23,726 bases of DNA from CAZPMT01 sp964587655. GTDB taxonomy: Bacteria > Hydrogenedentota > Hydrogenedentia > Hydrogenedentales > SLHB01. The DNA lies in contig CAZPMT010000086.1 of NCBI GenBank assembly GCA_964587655.1, positions 1 to 23,726 of the forward strand, in the 5' to 3' direction. Below, piece by piece: positions 7,648 to 13,925 of the stretch; within the stretch, counting starts at the first letter, position 1; the number at the start of each line of letters is the position of its first letter. A program made the position numbers and the translations under genes. Under the pieces are notes generated by a model, which saw nothing but the letters and a program-made list of their open reading frames with translations, had not been told where the DNA came from and did not search any database.

Positions 7648-7926
7648 ATGCGGATGCGATGGATGAGAGTGGTCGGGCTGGTCTTGCTGTGCGTGTACGC
7701 GGTGGCCATGGCCCACCAAATTCTGCCTCATGACTTGGGCCATGGGAACGGGGATACCTGTTCCTTCTGCCTCTTGCTTACAAGCATTGTGCTCTTGGCG
7801 CTGGCGGTGACGCTTAGGCTGGAGCATGTTCTCAAAGCGTTTCTGCTTCCGTCGCACGCCCGTGTTCTCTCCCGCCGAATTCAACAGCCGTTCTCGGTTC
7901 GCGGCCCTCCCTTCGTTTCGTTCTAA
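7648..7926 (+). CDS. Small membrane protein with a Cys/His cluster
   Basis: The protein has 92 residues. Residues 7-22 form a hydrophobic segment (signal or anchor), followed by H23, H28 and H32, then a CSFC pair (C38, C41) entering a second hydrophobic span (LLLTSIVLLALAVTL). The tail ends in RGPPFVSF. The layout, with a metal-ligand-rich loop between two helices and a C-terminal (R)xPP, recalls small membrane proteins of the DUF2946 kind found near metal-uptake genes, but I cannot assign it. No ribosome site precedes the ATG at 7648; in-frame ATGs at 7654 and 7663 are alternatives. It is transcribed divergently from one pseudopilin and lies about 96 bases upstream of another. Confidence 0.55.
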   Translation: MRMRWMRVVGLVLLCVYAVAMAHQILPHDLGHGNGDTCSFCLLLTSIVLLALAVTLRLEHVLKAFLLPSHARVLSRRIQQPFSVRGPPFVSF

Positions 7927-8022
7927 TCTCCGACCTCACCTTCGGAAACTTGCGTGCTTATCCGGCGCGAAGGTTCCGTCACTGTTGTTTGGAAAAGCTT
8001 CTCTGAACGGAGGAATCATGTC

Positions 8023-8925
8023 ATGAAGAAACGTGGATTTACTCTAATTGAATTGCTGGTCGTCATCGCGATTATCGGGATATTGGCGGCCATACTGTTG
8101 CCCGCTTTGGCGCGTGCACGCGAGTCGGCCCGTCGTGCGAGTTGCGCAAACAACCTGAAACAGATGGGCCTGATCTTCAAGATGTACGCCAATGAAAGCC
8201 GCGGACAGCAATATCCCCCCATGAAGTCTCTGGACTGCAACGGCAAGGTGGCTCCCGGCGCCACCATTTTCGATGCGGCTACTGTATACCCGGAGTATCT
8301 GTCGGATTGGAACATGCTGGTTTGTCCCAGCGGCGCTGCCGCCACCACGGCGCTCGAACTCTGGGACCAAGGCAAAACTTTGGCCACGTTGTGGGGCGGA
8401 AACGGGGCGGTCGTCCAACCCTATGCAAATGACGGCATAGTGGAGCCGTGCGAGGTTTACGAGCATCCCTACGTTTACATCGGTTGGACTATTGAAGACC
8501 GGATGTCTCAAATGGCCAATGTCGTCAATCTGAAGACCAATATAGAAGACCTGTTCAAGAATGCCCTCAACACGACGCCCGCCCAAGCAACCGAGGCCGT
8601 GCGAAGCGACTGGGCTGTCCTTTCGGGAACCGGCAACGCGAATGGAGATAGCATCTACCGCCTGCGTGAAGGGATCGAACGCTTCATGATCACGGACATT
8701 AACAACCCTGCGGCGTCGGCAGTGGCTCAGTCCGAGCTTGCCGTTATGTGGGATGAAATCGGTGACGACGCTTCGCATTTCAACCATGTACCCGGCGGCT
8801 GCAACGTCTTATTCATGGACGGGCACGTGGAATTCTTGAGATACCAGGGAATAGAAGAAAATGTATTCCCGGTCAATCAGGGCGGCATGTTGTTCCATGA
8901 GATGAGCCACTTGTTGTACCCATGA
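8023..8925 (+). CDS. Pseudopilin with H-X-DG C-terminal motif, paralogue of the gene at 6499
   Basis: The protein has 300 residues. I chose ATG at 8023, nine bases after GGAGG (8009-8013), because it gives the normal leader MKKRG|FTLIE; the frame extends upstream to 7954 without reason. E10 is the Glu at mature position 5. It shares with its paralogue the segment LIFKMYANESRGQQYPP, the LREGIERFMITDIN block and the C-terminal HVPGGCNVLFMDGH (H255, D266-G267). The middle of the two proteins differs. Such pseudopilins assemble with type II secretion-like machinery, and their variable middles may present different cargo or surface ligands (inference). No secretion ATPase or platform gene is in the window. 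Confidence 0.9.
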   Translation: MKKRGFTLIELLVVIAIIGILAAILLPALARARESARRASCANNLKQMGLIFKMYANESRGQQYPPMKSLDCNGKVAPGATIFDAATVYPEYLSDWNMLVCPSGAAATTALELWDQGKTLATLWGGNGAVVQPYANDGIVEPCEVYEHPYVYIGWTIEDRMSQMANVVNLKTNIEDLFKNALNTTPAQATEAVRSDWAVLSGTGNANGDSIYRLREGIERFMITDINNPAASAVAQSELAVMWDEIGDDASHFNHVPGGCNVLFMDGHVEFLRYQGIEENVFPVNQGGMLFHEMSHLLYP

Positions 8926-8968
8926 AGTGAACCACGGGTTGTGCGGGCGGCAGACTACTGTCACCCGG

Positions 8969-9023
8969 AACTGATCGGTGAGGAGTTCAGGACTTCTTTT
9001 CTTTTGCTCCTCACCGATCGGTT
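8969..9023. repeat. Seventeen-base-pair hairpin after the pseudopilin gene; possible terminator
   Basis: AACTGATCGGTGAGGAG (8969-8985) pairs with 9007-9023 over 17 pairs including one G-U. The loop is 21 bases and pyrimidine-rich. It lies 43 bases after the pseudopilin stop and before the GntR promoter. No T-run follows the stem on either strand, so it is not a textbook intrinsic terminator; it may end transcription otherwise or stabilise the pseudopilin message. Confidence 0.7.
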
Positions 9024-9087
9024 GAGTTGTGAGGAAACACCACGCCGAAACGCAAATTGTCCATATACGACTATCTTCTCCGTGCAC

Positions 9088-9116
9088 TTGACAAGCCGCG
9101 CAACTTGTGTTAAAGT
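9088..9116 (+). promoter_or_regulatory. Strong promoter of the GntR-ABC operon
   Basis: TTGACA (9088-9093) and TAAAGT (9111-9116) have the ideal 17-base spacing. The predicted start is near 9123, about 25 bases before the regulator gene. Confidence 0.7.
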
Positions 9117-9137
9117 GTTAATACAAGATACAAGTTG
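9101..9137. promoter_or_regulatory. Nested palindromic operator, probably bound by the GntR regulator
   Basis: CTTGTGTTAA (9104-9113) and TTAATACAAG (9118-9127) are inverted with 9 of 10 matches around AGTG. An outer perfect pair, CAACTTGT (9101-9108) and ACAAGTTG (9130-9137), encloses them. The site covers the -10 and start of transcription, a natural place for autorepression by the first gene product. Confidence 0.6.
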
Positions 9138-9147
9138 AGAGGCGGCC

Positions 9148-9531
9148 ATGAAGATATATATCTCACCCAATGACGGCGTGCCGATCTACCTCCAGATCGT
9201 GCAGCAGATCAAGCACCTGGTGGCGTCGCGGCGGTTGAAGCCGGGCCAGGAACTCCCTCCGATTCGCGATCTCGCCCAGGAGCTTCTCATCAATCCCAAC
9301 ACGGTCGCCCGGGCTTACCGGGAACTCGAAGCCGCGGGCCTCGTAACGTCGCGGCGCGGGGCGGGCACCCACATATGCGACGAGGGGTCGCCTTTGGCCC
9401 GGAAGGAGCGCCTCAAGATCCTCAATGACCGCATCGACGCGCTGCTGGCCGAGGCGGACCAGTTGGACGTCGATTTCGAGCAAGTCACGGAGATGATTGG
9501 AAAACGGCACAAGGCCATGCACGGCGAATAG
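9148..9531 (+). CDS. GntR-family transcription regulator, short YtrA type
   Basis: This is a 127-residue regulator with a winged helix-turn-helix over about residues 10-75. The GntR signature is visible in PIYLQIVQQI, GQELPPIRDLAQELLINPNTVARAYRELEAAGL and the wing RRGAGTHI. The remaining 50 residues form a short helical dimerisation tail rather than a large effector domain, as in the YtrA subfamily. YtrA-type genes usually control an adjacent ABC operon and respond to cell-envelope stress or antibiotics. Here the ATPase gene begins 15 bases downstream, and a palindrome overlaps the promoter, so autorepression of the whole operon is the simplest model. The inducer is unknown. Confidence 0.88.
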   Translation: MKIYISPNDGVPIYLQIVQQIKHLVASRRLKPGQELPPIRDLAQELLINPNTVARAYRELEAAGLVTSRRGAGTHICDEGSPLARKERLKILNDRIDALLAEADQLDVDFEQVTEMIGKRHKAMHGE

Positions 9532-9546
9532 CGAGGAGGCACCGAT

Positions 9547-10467
9547 ATGACAAGCAACGGCGTATTGCGCGACAAAGATGCCCCTGTCGTCATCGAGGGG
9601 CTGACGCGGCGTTTCGGGGGCAAATCAGCGTTGGTCGATGTCTCGCTGACGATCCCGAAAGGCAAAGTGTACGGGCTTGTCGGCGAGAACGGCGCGGGCA
9701 AGACGACCCTCATCAAACCCGTTCTCGGGTTGCTTGTGCCGAATAGCGGCCCCGTGTGCGTCTTCGGCATGGACCCGGTCCGTTATCCCGACCAAGTGCT
9801 CGCGCGCATCGGATATCTGTCGGAGAACCGCGACCTGCCGGACTGGATGCGGATCAATGAGCTCATCCGTTTCACGAGCACGTTTTACCCGGAATGGGAT
9901 CGCGGCTATGCGTCGGAACTGCTCGAGACCTTCGATCTGGACCCCAAGGCGAAAATCAAGCATCTGAGCCGTGGAGAGCGCGCGCAAGCCGGACTGCTGA
10001 TTGCCCTGGCGCATCGTCCCGACCTACTCGTCCTCGACGAACCGTCCTCGGGGCTGGACCCTGTGGTGCGGCGCGACATTCTCTCCGCCATCATTCGCAC
10101 TGTGGCGGACGAGGGGCGGACCGTACTGTTCTCATCGCATCTGCTGGACGAGGTCGATCGCGTCGCGGACCATGTGACGATGATACACAAGGGGCGCGTC
10201 GTGCTGTCGGCCTCAAGAGACGAGGTGCGCGAGAATCACCATCTGATCACCGTGCGCTTTCCGTCCGCGCAGGCGGGGACCCCGCAACTGCCAGGCGCGC
10301 TGTCGTGCGAAGGCGCGGGCGAGGAGTGGACGGTGCTTTGCGGCGACACGTTTGACGCTATGAAAGCCAGGATCGAGGGACTCGGCGGGGCTGTCGTTGA
10401 CGAAAGGACCCCCTCACTCGAAGACATCTTTGTTGCCCGGGTTAAGGCATCGCGTGCGACACGCTAG
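9547..10467 (+). CDS. ABC transporter ATP-binding protein, YtrB-like
   Basis: This is a 306-residue ATPase. The Walker A motif is GENGAGKTT (residues 46-54), the signature reads LSRGERAQ (from 140), Walker B is LLVLDEP (D164, E165) and the switch histidine is H198 in SSHLLDE. The signature has Arg where LSGGQ has Gly, a common departure in the subfamily encoded beside GntR regulators. About 80 residues after the core form a C-terminal accessory domain ending EDIFVARVKAS. The ribosome site GGAGG lies just upstream. It should pair with the permease encoded 12 bases downstream to drive export or envelope defence (inferred). Confidence 0.9.
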   Translation: MTSNGVLRDKDAPVVIEGLTRRFGGKSALVDVSLTIPKGKVYGLVGENGAGKTTLIKPVLGLLVPNSGPVCVFGMDPVRYPDQVLARIGYLSENRDLPDWMRINELIRFTSTFYPEWDRGYASELLETFDLDPKAKIKHLSRGERAQAGLLIALAHRPDLLVLDEPSSGLDPVVRRDILSAIIRTVADEGRTVLFSSHLLDEVDRVADHVTMIHKGRVVLSASRDEVRENHHLITVRFPSAQAGTPQLPGALSCEGAGEEWTVLCGDTFDAMKARIEGLGGAVVDERTPSLEDIFVARVKASRATR

Positions 10468-10479
10468 GAGGACCGCATC

Positions 10480-12318
10480 ATGAAATCTCCCCTTGCTGCA
10501 TTCTTGTGGCAGGAATGGCGCCTTTCGTGGGTGGCCACCGTGTCCATCACCGCCGCCGCCGCTTCGTTCTCGTTACTTTGCTACCGGCTAGACGGGAACG
10601 GCGAGACCGCTGGGAGGGCAACGTCTCTGCTCCTGGCGGTCCTCGCGTCCGTCTCGATCCTGCTCCGTTCCGGCGGGCGCGAGTCGCAGACCATGCCTCG
10701 CTTCTTCCTCACGCTGCCGGTTAAGAGCGGCTTCTGGGCATCGGTCCATTTCGCATACGGAATCGGCATTCTCGTCGTTGCCGGCATCGCCCTGACGAGC
10801 TTCCACTCGTGGTTGTTCGGGGCAAAGGCTGAATTCATGTGGGGACCGGTGCCGCCGTTATGGAAGGTCGCGCTCTGCCTGGCCGCCTTCGCAGGTGTGC
10901 TCGAAGGCATACTCACGCTAGTGAGAACCGTCGGCTCGCCCCTGCTCACCGCCGCGGCACTCGCCATGACCGTGATCCTTTTCTCGGCGGTTACAGGCAG
11001 CGTGGCCCTGAGAGATTGGATGACTCAACAGCCAGCAGTCCCTCCCTCCAGAGCATTGAAAGCGCCTCAGCCTGTCGGACCCGCGGTCGGGGGATCCATA
11101 TTTGGGGAACCGACTTCTCGTAATGGCCTCGGCGGCCGCGGGAGAGGGCCGGGAGAGTACGCGGCGCCAAGGCCAATTCCCTCGCAGCCATCCGAGAATA
11201 CCAATGCGGAGGCGCGGCGCAACCCAGACGCCGCGCCGACGGAGGTGATTCCGCAAGGGCCGCCTTCGCAGGGAGGGCCTTTGCCTGAACTTGCCATGAG
11301 AAGGTCGGCGCCGGAGCGCGGGCCTATCGAGCGCGGAGTCTCGCGGCGCCGCGCGCCCTTACTGCCATGGATCTGGGCTACGGAACTCTTTTTCGGGTAT
11401 TCTCTCTCATGCGTTGGAGTCATGCTCTACCGCCACGGCGCGGCCTCCCTTACACGAAATGCGCTCCTGATAAGTGTGCTGCGACGAGGCCGGCGCGATA
11501 AGCAAAGGTTTTCCTCGCCGGAATCCGCCGAGATCTGGCTTGAATGGAGACGTTTCGGGAGATACCTGCCCTTAACATCATCTATCCTTATCATGCCAAT
11601 CCTCGTGTTTCTCTGCACGGGAACAGGGATTATGCACGGGGATCTCATCATGCTGTTTATCATGCCCATGATCGTGTCCGTATCGGGCTTGGCGGTGTAC
11701 ATGACTCTGCGCCGGCATTGGGACCATACGACGGGTCTTGACGCGTTCCTCTTCACGCTTCCCGTCACGACCCGGACGATGGCCACGGCCCGTCTCAAGA
11801 TGGCGGCGTACAGCATCACCTGTACCCTCATCATCGCGGTAGCGATCTTGCTCACCTTTCACCTGGGGCCGACAAACATCCACGGGATTCTCTGGGGCAC
11901 ACCCTATGGGAACTTCATCGCGGTGTTGCTCATAGCGGCTGGAATTTGGATCCTTTTCTGGTTTGCGCTCCCGGCGGGCTATTCGATAATCCTCTTGGCG
12001 ATCGTCTCAGGACTCGCATCCGAAGTGTTCAACCTCAGATCTCGAGATGATTTCGGCCCCCTTGTGATAGCACTTGCCGTCCTGATCGCAGTCCCGTCCC
12101 TGGTCATATTCCGGAAAGCGCACAAGGCGGGCCTGCTGCTCACAAGAGGCATGGCAGGCATGTTCGTCTTTTCTCTTGCCACCACAGTGTGCGCATATCT
12201 CGCCAATGATTCGCCAAACGATATTGAGGACACGATCTTGCTGCTCTGTGTGGCGTTGATTTCCCCGCTGCCGTTTGCCACCGTGCCCCTCAGCATCAGA
12301 TGGTGCCGGCACAGGTGA
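10480..12318 (+). CDS. ABC-2 type permease with a Pro/Gly-rich central insert
   Basis: The protein has 612 residues and about a dozen hydrophobic spans in two blocks (roughly residues 15-175 and 290-610). The halves are separated by some 105 polar residues rich in Pro, Gly, Arg and Ala (around 184-290, for example PQPVGPAVGG and RGRGPGEYAAPRPIP). The insert has no recognisable fold and looks disordered. The gene follows the ATPase after 12 bases with AGGAGG before its ATG, so the two form one transporter. Permeases beside YtrA-type regulators belong to the ABC-2 superfamily. The substrate cannot be told. The second half (LPVTTRTMATARLK) repeats the first (LPVKSGFWASVHF) in pattern, suggesting an internally duplicated permease. 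Confidence 0.82.
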   Translation: MKSPLAAFLWQEWRLSWVATVSITAAAASFSLLCYRLDGNGETAGRATSLLLAVLASVSILLRSGGRESQTMPRFFLTLPVKSGFWASVHFAYGIGILVVAGIALTSFHSWLFGAKAEFMWGPVPPLWKVALCLAAFAGVLEGILTLVRTVGSPLLTAAALAMTVILFSAVTGSVALRDWMTQQPAVPPSRALKAPQPVGPAVGGSIFGEPTSRNGLGGRGRGPGEYAAPRPIPSQPSENTNAEARRNPDAAPTEVIPQGPPSQGGPLPELAMRRSAPERGPIERGVSRRRAPLLPWIWATELFFGYSLSCVGVMLYRHGAASLTRNALLISVLRRGRRDKQRFSSPESAEIWLEWRRFGRYLPLTSSILIMPILVFLCTGTGIMHGDLIMLFIMPMIVSVSGLAVYMTLRRHWDHTTGLDAFLFTLPVTTRTMATARLKMAAYSITCTLIIAVAILLTFHLGPTNIHGILWGTPYGNFIAVLLIAAGIWILFWFALPAGYSIILLAIVSGLASEVFNLRSRDDFGPLVIALAVLIAVPSLVIFRKAHKAGLLLTRGMAGMFVFSLATTVCAYLANDSPNDIEDTILLLCVALISPLPFATVPLSIRWCRHR

Positions 12319-12356
12319 CGCGGACCACTAGAATCGCAGATTCCGGATGAGGGTCA

Positions 12357-13139
12357 TCACGACTTGTTCCGGACACCCTCGGCATGTCCGATGCCGCCAA
12401 CCAGGCTGGATAGATATCCGGGGACTTTGGCTTCAAACGTGACTTGTTTGCCCGTGAAGGGATGTTTGAAGGAAATCGATTTGGCGTGGAGCGCCAGGCG
12501 TTTGTGCGTTGTGTCCTTTTCTCCATACTTTTCGTCGCCCACAATCGGGTGCCCATTCTCAGCCAAGTGCACGCGTATCTGATTCTTTCTGCCGGTGATG
12601 AGATCGATCTCCAGCAGACTGAACTCCTCGGTCTCTTTGAGAACCCTGTACGCCGTGTAGGACAGCTTGCCTTTCCTGGCATCGGACGTCGAGTACATGA
12701 CGTGGGCTTTGTTTTCAGCCAGATACGAGGAGAAGGTCCCCGTCTTTTTTGCCAGCCTGCCATGAACAACCGCGAGATACTTCTTCTCCGTTCCTTCCCA
12801 TCGTTCCTGCAGATACTCTTTGGCCTCGCTGGTCTTTGCAAACACGAGTATCCCGGAGACGTCTCGATCCAGGCGATGTACAATGAAGATGCGGTTTCGG
12901 GACTTGGCGTACCCTTTGCGGACGTAGTCCGTGAGCCGGTAGTAGGCCGTTCTTGTTTCCCGCTTTTCCGTGCTTATCGTCAACAGGCCGGGGGATTTGT
13001 CGACGACCAGGATATCCCGGTCTTCGTATAGTATTGTGACTCCCCGTGGCTGGTGTCTGCTGCTCGGGGCTCGTTTCTTGAGTACAGCGGGTTTTTCCGA
13101 AGTCTGTTTCTGTTGCCTGTCGTCACTAGGTTGCGGCAT
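12357..13139 (-). CDS. RluA-family RNA pseudouridine synthase
   Basis: This is a 260-residue enzyme. After about 30 polar, basic residues the catalytic domain runs from VTILYEDRDILVVDKSPGLL. The active-site motif is HRLDRDVSG (catalytic D91), followed by KKYLAVVHG, LITGRKNQIRVHLAENGHPI and GDEKYG. There is no N-terminal S4 domain, as in RluA/TruC-like members. It isomerises uridine to pseudouridine in rRNA or tRNA in the cytoplasm; the target base cannot be assigned. GAGGA lies about eight bases before the ATG. The gene converges on the ABC permease with a 38-base gap, and its promoter would share the 182-base region with the MarR gene. Confidence 0.92.
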   Translation of the reverse strand: MPQPSDDRQQKQTSEKPAVLKKRAPSSRHQPRGVTILYEDRDILVVDKSPGLLTISTEKRETRTAYYRLTDYVRKGYAKSRNRIFIVHRLDRDVSGILVFAKTSEAKEYLQERWEGTEKKYLAVVHGRLAKKTGTFSSYLAENKAHVMYSTSDARKGKLSYTAYRVLKETEEFSLLEIDLITGRKNQIRVHLAENGHPIVGDEKYGEKDTTHKRLALHAKSISFKHPFTGKQVTFEAKVPGYLSSLVGGIGHAEGVRNKS

Positions 13140-13268
13140 TCAGGTCATCCTCATCATCAGAGTTCTCACGACCGGTGGACGATCTCACCGCCGCATCGTG
13201 CGCCTTCTCGCCCTCCACTTCAAGGCGCAAGACTCCAGCCACTCTCGACCACAGCCCGGAAGAACTGC

Positions 13269-13298
13269 TTGACATCTAACAATTACGTGCGGTACAAT
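13269..13298 (+). promoter_or_regulatory. Near-consensus promoter of the MarR-LplT/Aas operon
   Basis: TTGACA (13269-13274) and TACAAT (13293-13298) are 18 bases apart, matching 6/6 and 5/6. ACAATT occurs twice as a direct repeat at 13279-13284 and 13294-13299, the second overlapping the -10; it is a weak candidate for regulator contact. Confidence 0.7.
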
Positions 13299-13321
13299 TC
13301 TGGCGTGAACAGGAGGGTGGC

Positions 13322-13819
13322 ATGATGTCCCTGTCAGCGGAACTTCATCTTGATATTCCCATTTCGGACCTTCGGCACGAGGCGATTCTGAACATTATTC
13401 ATACGGCCAACCAGATTGCGGCGGCGGGCGCGGCGTTCTTTCGCCGGTACGATTTGACCGAGGCCCAGTTCAACGTCCTCTTCTTGCTCAAGCATAAGAA
13501 ATGCGACCTGACGCAGTCGGCGCTGAGTCTGCGGCTGGTCGTGACGCGCGCGAGCGTAACGTCGGTCTTGGATAAGCTGGAGGAGAAGGGGCTCGTCGAG
13601 CGCGTCAACGTTCCGGGGAATCGGCGGATCTATCACGTCCGCCTGACGAAGAAAGGGCAGGCGCTTATTGACGAGATCGAGCCATTTTACCGCGAGGAAG
13701 TACACGATTTGTTGAAGGACTTGACGGAGAAGGACTGCAAGGCGCTGATCCGTAGTCTCGAACGGGTGCGTGCGAGGACGGCGGCGCTTCGCGAGGCCGT
13801 GCAAACGAACACGGCCTGA
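13322..13819 (+). CDS. MarR-family transcription regulator
   Basis: This is a 165-residue MarR protein. The winged helix-turn-helix spans about residues 48-115, with LTEAQFNVLFLLKH, LVVTRASVTSVLDKLEEKGLVERV and the wing NRRIYHVRLTKKG. Flanking helices form the dimer interface. Two adjacent ATGs (13322 and 13325) compete; AGGAGG at 13311-13316 is better spaced for the second. The next gene encodes a lysophospholipid transporter/acyltransferase, so the regulator may sense a lipid, fatty acid or detergent-like compound and control that gene and itself (inference). No cysteine-based sensor is evident. Confidence 0.9.
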   Translation: MMSLSAELHLDIPISDLRHEAILNIIHTANQIAAAGAAFFRRYDLTEAQFNVLFLLKHKKCDLTQSALSLRLVVTRASVTSVLDKLEEKGLVERVNVPGNRRIYHVRLTKKGQALIDEIEPFYREEVHDLLKDLTEKDCKALIRSLERVRARTAALREAVQTNTA

Positions 13820-13824
13820 AGACA

Positions 13825-13905
13825 AAGTGGGGCGTGTCGGCATGCCATTGCTGCAACACCTTGTCTAACGAATGTGCGTGAAGCTCCAATGCCCCAAGTG
13901 GGGCG
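13825..13905. repeat. Direct repeat AAGTGGGGCG and a GC hairpin between the MarR and Aas genes
   Basis: AAGTGGGGCG occurs at 13825-13834 and 13896-13905. The second copy forms part of the small palindrome GCCCC-AAGT-GGGGC (13891-13904), seven bases before the ribosome site of the next gene. It could be an operator or a translation-affecting hairpin, or chance in G+C-rich DNA. Confidence 0.3.
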
Positions 13906-13925
13906 CGAATCGGGAGACGGACACG

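Noticed and set aside
7954..8022. Upstream extension of the second pseudopilin frame
   Set aside because: It would add 23 residues before the normal leader MKKRG; GGAGG is ideally placed for the ATG at 8023.
8941..9138. 65-codon plus-strand frame between the pseudopilin and GntR genes
   Set aside because: It runs through the hairpin and the GntR promoter, lacks a ribosome site and shows no protein-like pattern.
12319..12356. Short inverted repeats between the ABC permease and the pseudouridine synthase
   Set aside because: Five-base stems (GAATC/GATTC, GATGA/TCATC) are too weak to call a terminator.
13053..13325. 90-codon plus-strand frame before the MarR gene
   Set aside because: It overlaps the pseudouridine synthase start and the MarR promoter, and has low-complexity His/Arg/Pro composition.
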